This document shows, piece by piece, positions 60,041-64,000 of a stretch of DNA of 64,000 bases; within the stretch, counting starts at the first letter, position 1, and each line of letters opens with the position of its first letter. Origin of the DNA: Cavia porcellus. Lineage: Eukaryota > Chordata > Mammalia > Rodentia > Caviidae. The notes beneath the pieces are model-generated. The model made no database searches. It saw only the letters and a list, made by a program, of their open reading frames with translations, and was not told the DNA's origin. The position numbers were made by a program, and so were the translations under genes. The stretch spans positions 2,727,950 through 2,791,949 of the forward strand of contig NW_026947499.1 in NCBI RefSeq assembly GCF_034190915.1, read 5' to 3'.

Positions 60041-60250
60041 CTCACCACAAAATTTATAGGACCTGTATACTGAAAACTAGAAAACACTGCAGAGAAATTA
60101 AAAATTTCAAAGAACATTTTAAAGTGAGATACTTGGTGATAACAGATTTCTATGAAAATCCAAAAGGCTTGGAATAATAAAAGCCATATTAAAGGAACAA
60201 ACATTTGGAAGGGTAACAGCACATTATTCTGGAAATATTCTGGGTACATA
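60041..60250 (+). mobile_element. Possible L1 ORF2 fragment, sense
   Basis: GGACCTGTATACTGAAAACTAGAAAACACT and a following GCAGAGAAATTAAA (60060-60101) resemble L1 ORF2 sense sequence ('ctgtatactgaaaactacaaaacattgctgagagaaattaaa'). Downstream similarity fades. Orientation is opposite to the next L1 fragment. Confidence 0.4.
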
Positions 60251-60329
60251 TTTATAAAATATTATTTACCCTTCCAGCTTCTCCCACTAGGGAGAAAATA
60301 CAGTTTGTGCATATAAGGCTGATTTATTA

Positions 60330-61055
60330 CACTTTCTAATACAGACTCCAGTTGCCTCCATTCACTTGTAAAATCTCCATCATCCATTTTCATGGCTGAA
60401 GAATACCTACTGCATTAAAGAAACATTGCTTTTTTTTATCCATTCTTTGGTTGATGGACATTCAGGTTTTTTCCAAGATCTGGCTATTACAAATTACACT
60501 ACAATAAACGTGGGTGCACATACATCACTGTGCTGTGATGTTTTTAATTCTTCCAGGAAAACACCCTGAAAAGCTGGATCAAATGGGAACTTCCATCTTA
60601 GTCCCTCACAAAGCTCCATGCTGATTCCCATGGTGGTTGCACCGTCTACACTTCCACCAGCAGCAGTGGAGAAGGCTCCTTTCCCCCACAGCCTCTTTGA
60701 CATTTGTTGTTAGTTGCTTTCTTTATAACAGCCATTCTTTCTGGAGTGAGGTAAAATCTCAGGGATGTTTTAATTTGCATCTCTCTAATGGCCAGTGATG
60801 CTGGATGCTTCTTCATGTATTTGTTTGCTGTTTGTATTTCTTTATCTGAGAACTGTGCATTTATCTCAGATGCCCTTTTTGGATTGGGTCTCTAAATGTG
60901 GGAGGTTTGATTTTGGGGGGAGTTCTTTCTTTATATTTTCTTAATAGTGATCCTTTGTCTGAGAGACAGCTGATGGACATTTCTTCTGAGACTGTAGGCT
61001 AAGTCTTGACTCTGTTCATAGTTTCTCTTGTTGTGCAAAAAGCTTTTTAATAAGA
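60330..61055 (-). mobile_element. L1 ORF2 3' end, antisense
   Basis: The + strand has, in order: TTTCATGGCTGAAGAATACC (60388), GGTTGATGGACATTCAGG (60449), CTACAATAAACGTGGGTGCA (60499), CTGGATCAAATGGGAACTTC, CACTTCCACCAGCAGCAGTG (60650), TTTAATTTGCATCTCTCTAATGG (60769), CTTTGTCTGAGAGACAGCTG (60954) and TTGTGCAAAAAGCTTTTTAA (61033). This is the complete antisense order of an L1 ORF2 carboxyl end. All frames are broken. Confidence 0.85.
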
Positions 61056-61335
61056 TGAAATTGGAATATTTTATATATACTTCAAAATAGACATATGAAA
61101 GGGAAAGCAGTCTTAGCTCATTAGCAAGCCTTTCTACTAATCTGCTGGGGTCACCGCCCTGTCACATTTGGTCTTCAGCTCTGTGAAGAGGACAGGTGAT
61201 TATCTATGGATCAGCCCTGCTAGCCCTGCTTTGGAGACAGAGGAGTGTTTTTCATTTGGTGCTGCTCAGAGGCCACCACCTTCCTGAGCACTCAGGTGAC
61301 CAAATTCTCCCCAGGAAAGTCTGTCCAATGGGACT
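61056..61335. other. Single-copy DNA, nothing recognised
   Basis: No repeat or exon recognised. Confidence 0.35.
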
Positions 61336-61700
61336 CAGAGGTGGGCCTTGACTCTCCAATTAGCATACTAAATTTCCTGTCAAAATGACTGGCTTAGAAT
61401 TGTCAGGTGATCCAATTTTGACCAATGAAATGTAAGGAGATAACTTTTCCTCCTCTACAGGTGCCTGCGAGATCTCTTACTAGTTTAGGATCTGTGGCTG
61501 TGGGTAAATTTTGGCCAGTTCAGGGACCCTGCCTGAGAAGCCCTCTTTTTAAACTCTGGATACTGGATATTTGTTTCAGGAACAAGAAGAGCAACTATAA
61601 CACCTTAAAATCTGTGATGACCCAGCTATGAATTTCTTTGTTCTTTATTCCATTCCCTCAACAATAAAAGATTCTTTACTTATGATGTCAGCTACCACAG
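61336..61700 (+). mobile_element. Possible LTR-like or MER-type repeat, unidentified
   Basis: GACCAATGAAATGTAAGGAG (61418), CCCTCTTTTTAAACTCTGGA and an AATAAAAG polyadenylation signal (61662) near the end give an LTR-like layout, with CCAAT-like, TATA-poor and AATAAA parts in order. I cannot assign a family, and boundaries are not defined by TG/CA. Confidence 0.25.
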
Positions 61701-62179
61701 TGTGTATTTTATTCCTAGCGCTGCCTGCATTTCATGTTCCATATTTATTTGTTTCATTGTCCTAATACTAAAATGATGTATCTTGATCTCCTGCAGCCTG
61801 ACTTCTTCAGACTGACGGCCAGCTGTGCTTGCTGGCAGGAGGCCCACAGCAAGATTCTTTGGCTCAGGCTCCTTCTCTGTAGCATCGGCCCAGCCTCCTC
61901 ACTCAGCACTCCTGCTCCTCGCGCTCCCCACCAAACTCTTAGAGTACAGGCTGGGCTTCAGTGACCTCAGCATCTTCTCTGCAGCCCCAGGGAACCTGGT
62001 GCTTTGTGAGAGCCAAGACTTTGCCACTGTGAGATCACTAACTCCTTCATGTATTCTAATCCACATCTCTGCTCACTTGCATCTCCCACATTTCCTTTGA
62101 GGCCTCCTTAGTCTTCTCCCAAATCACAAAAATAGAAAATTCTCAACCTTGTCCTGAGCTGGTATCACACCTTGACCCA
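61701..62179. other. Single-copy DNA, nothing recognised
   Basis: Mixed sequence with no called gene or repeat. Confidence 0.35.
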
Positions 62180-62310
62180 CCTTTGTAGTTAACCAACTAC
62201 AAGTGAGCCTTTCAAAGGCTGAGCAAATCCTCAGCTCTCAGACAGTCAATGGCGCGTAGTATGTGATTAACTGATGGATGAAGGAGTGAGTGGATGGATG
62301 AGAAACCTCT
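62180..62310 (+). mobile_element. Possible L2 3'-end remnant, sense
   Basis: CAATGGCGCGTAGTATGTGATTAACTGATGGATGAAGGAG (from 62248) resembles the L2 terminal phrase 'ctggcacatagtaggtgctcaataaatgtttgttgaatgaatg'. The match is short and diverged. Confidence 0.4.
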
Positions 62311-62686
62311 TCCCTTCACACCCAGCAGGGAAGCCCTGCCCACGAGGCAATGAAGTAAGGTAACCCATGCTCCCCCATGACCCCCACACAAGGAGCTCCA
62401 GAGACACAGAGACAGTGGTGGCTGGACCAAATGCCCCAGCTAACTGGGCTGTCCCCTTTTCTTTTCTTTCCTGATTACAAAGGCACTCAGTTAGCAGCTC
62501 AGAAATGCTGATGGTTGCTTTGTGGAGAAGCTTAGCTGGAGGAGAAAGAGTATCCCATGGAAACAAGGAGAAGCAGATGGTACAGTCTGAATTCTGGTTC
62601 TATTATCCTCCAAATGGCAAACTTATCAGCTTACAAGGCCCAATACATTTACTCCCCCCGCCCCCATTTGCTGAGCTGAATCCAGT

Positions 62687-62890
62687 AGTTTTCACCTAGG
62701 GACAATTTTCCATCAGGGGAACATTCTGCAGTGTATGGAGACATCAAACAGGGAAGTGTTTGTCACTGGCATGACCTGGGTAGAAGCCAAGGACGTTGCT
62801 ACTCAAAGCACAGTAACACCTTCCATGCACATGCAGAGGACCATCAGCTCTTCTCAAATGTCAGACCAGGAAAAGCTGGACTTCTCCACT
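62687..62890 (+). mobile_element. hAT-type (MER1 group) DNA transposon fossil
   Basis: The string TTTTCACCTAGGGACAATTT (62689), CATCAGGGGAACATTCTGCA, GTGTATGGAGACATCAAACA, GGTAGAAGCCAAGGACGTTG (62779), CATGCACATGCAGAGGACC and AAATGTCAGACC follows a well-known non-autonomous hAT repeat ('ctaggggcaattttgcc ... ggcaatgtctggagacattt ... gggtagaggccagggatgctgct ... caatgcacaggacagcc ... aaatgtcaatagtg'). I cannot name the exact MER number. Confidence 0.65.
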
Positions 62891-63907
62891 CCCCACCACC
62901 ACAGGGATCCTAGGCTTCTGCGGGCAAGCCCAGGCAGCCAGATCTCAGGGGAATTCTGTCCCCAGCTCCACAAATCCTTCATCCTGCTAAGCAGAAGTTT
63001 GGAAGTTGAGACTCCTGGTTTTCATTTGCATGTTGTGGCTGGAACGGACATGAAAAATACCCTTTCTCACTTCTCAGCTTTGCTGCTCTCTATTGATTCT
63101 ACAGAAACCACTTTGAAGTTAGACAAAGAAACCAGGAATCCAGTTAGCACCCCTGTTAGCACCCCGGCACCCCACAGATGCAACTCTCAGTGTTTCACAG
63201 CTCCGATGGCCCGTGCTCATGAGTGGGCTCATTAATGTAGCATGGAAGAACCACTTCTTCCTGAGAGGCAGCATCTATCTGCTCTATCCTCATTTGTTGC
63301 CTCCTTGCTGTCTGCCAGACCTTGGTCCCTGAAGTCGCATGGGTGCAGGTCCCTGAGGTCCCAGAGAACAGGAGCGCAGTGCAGAATAGGAGCACACCCT
63401 GTCAGGTCAGCCATGGCCTCAGGGCTGCCTTCTTTGCAGGGGGAAGCCCCTGCCAATGTTAACCCTGTGTCTTTACTTTGAGGGTGGTTTATTCACTGTG
63501 CATTTCCTCTTCATGCAGAGGTAGTGAGATGCTGGAGTTGTGACGTGGCTCCAGATAGCAGAGTGGACTTTTCCAATTCCAGGGCAGAGGCTAAGGCTCT
63601 GCTTCTTTTCAGCATGCTTCACCCAGTCCTTCAGCTTTCACTGAGACTGGTGCTCCAGGAGATTCACAGACAGACACTTAAATATGCCACCTCACTGAAA
63701 AAAATACCCTTTGTATCCCTTACCCGGTTCCTTCATTTACGGAAGATATGGGCTAACTCTTATCCAGCAGGTACCAGAGTAGCATAAATGGGGCTCATTT
63801 GTCTTTCTTGATACCTGCACAGTCTCCGGCATATCAATGCCCAGAACCTTCACTCTTGTGGTGAAACTGATTTAGGAGAAACAATTCATAATCTCCTAGA
63901 TGTCAGA
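62891..63907. other. Single-copy DNA, no gene seen
   Basis: The 166-codon + frame 62735-63235 starts inside the hAT fossil and has no recognisable domain, so it is not called. A local direct repeat GTTAGCACCC occurs twice at 63143-63163. Confidence 0.35.
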
Positions 63908-64000
63908 TGTACTGAGTTCATGGCCCCTGAAATCAAGGAATGAATTCTACAGGACAGAGGAGGTTAAGAGTAGCAAGAGGGTTATGGGGGAATAGAATTA
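63908..64000 (-). mobile_element. ERV LTR family 'A', 3' end, antisense, cut by the window edge
   Basis: From TGTACTGAGTTC (63908) the sequence aligns base for base in length with the end of the LTR at 52743: 39 bases from TG to GAATGAATT in both. It continues with GGAGGTTAAGAG in both. The remainder, with R and U3, must lie beyond 64000. Confidence 0.7.

Noticed and set aside
62735..63235. 166-codon + frame
   Set aside because: Starts inside a hAT transposon fossil, so it cannot be an intact old gene; no domain.

Overview
The window looks like mammalian nuclear DNA, most likely from a rodent outside the mouse/rat group. The evidence is a dense layer of decayed mammal-wide repeats (MIR, MER2/Tigger, hAT, L1, MaLR-type LTRs), long (CA)n, (TC)n, (TTCC)n and (TTTC)n microsatellites, and one sharply defined tRNA-derived ID-type SINE with a target-site duplication. 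I saw no B1/Alu-type repeat. The exact species cannot be told from the sequence.

I cannot support a single protein-coding gene or a complete structural RNA gene. Open frames are short (207 codons at most), show no family domain I recognise, and are spread over both strands as chance predicts. The stretch is best read as intergenic DNA or the inside of a very large intron.

Layout. 1-12 kb: mostly single-copy DNA with a purine-rich tract, an L1 3' remnant, a MaLR remnant, a textbook CTCF core motif beside a CRE-like site (about 4.62 kb), and two strong palindromes (2.46 and 11.1 kb). 12-25 kb: a TC/CA microsatellite, a MaLR-type LTR, the ID SINE (17.05 kb), a very AT-rich pocket (17.2-18 kb), and an AT-rich stretch resembling conserved enhancer DNA (24.35-24.83 kb). 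25-36 kb: a run of MaLR-type LTRs in both orientations with MIR remnants. 36-44 kb: a pyrimidine microsatellite, another enhancer-like stretch (36.5-37.3 kb), one copy of a younger-looking ERV LTR family, and a duplicated 285-bp segment. 44-54 kb: CA-rich arrays with a cruciform-prone palindrome, an ERV LTR with tandem U3 repeats, a head-to-head LTR pair making a large inverted repeat (50.1-51.7 kb), and a near-complete LTR (52.7-53.3 kb). 54-64 kb: MER2, MIR, an L1 split by about 760 bp that carries a 145-bp tandem repeat, duplicated LTR pieces, a second L1 fragment, a hAT fossil, and an ERV LTR running off the end.

No genes work together here. The parts with likely function are the candidate cis-regulatory sites and the LTR promoters. 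I found no convincing new biological system. The most unusual structures are the divergent LTR pair, the 145-bp tandem repeat inside an L1, the LTR with U3 duplications, and the 285-bp direct duplication. All repeat-family names come from recognition by eye and have not been checked by a repeat search.
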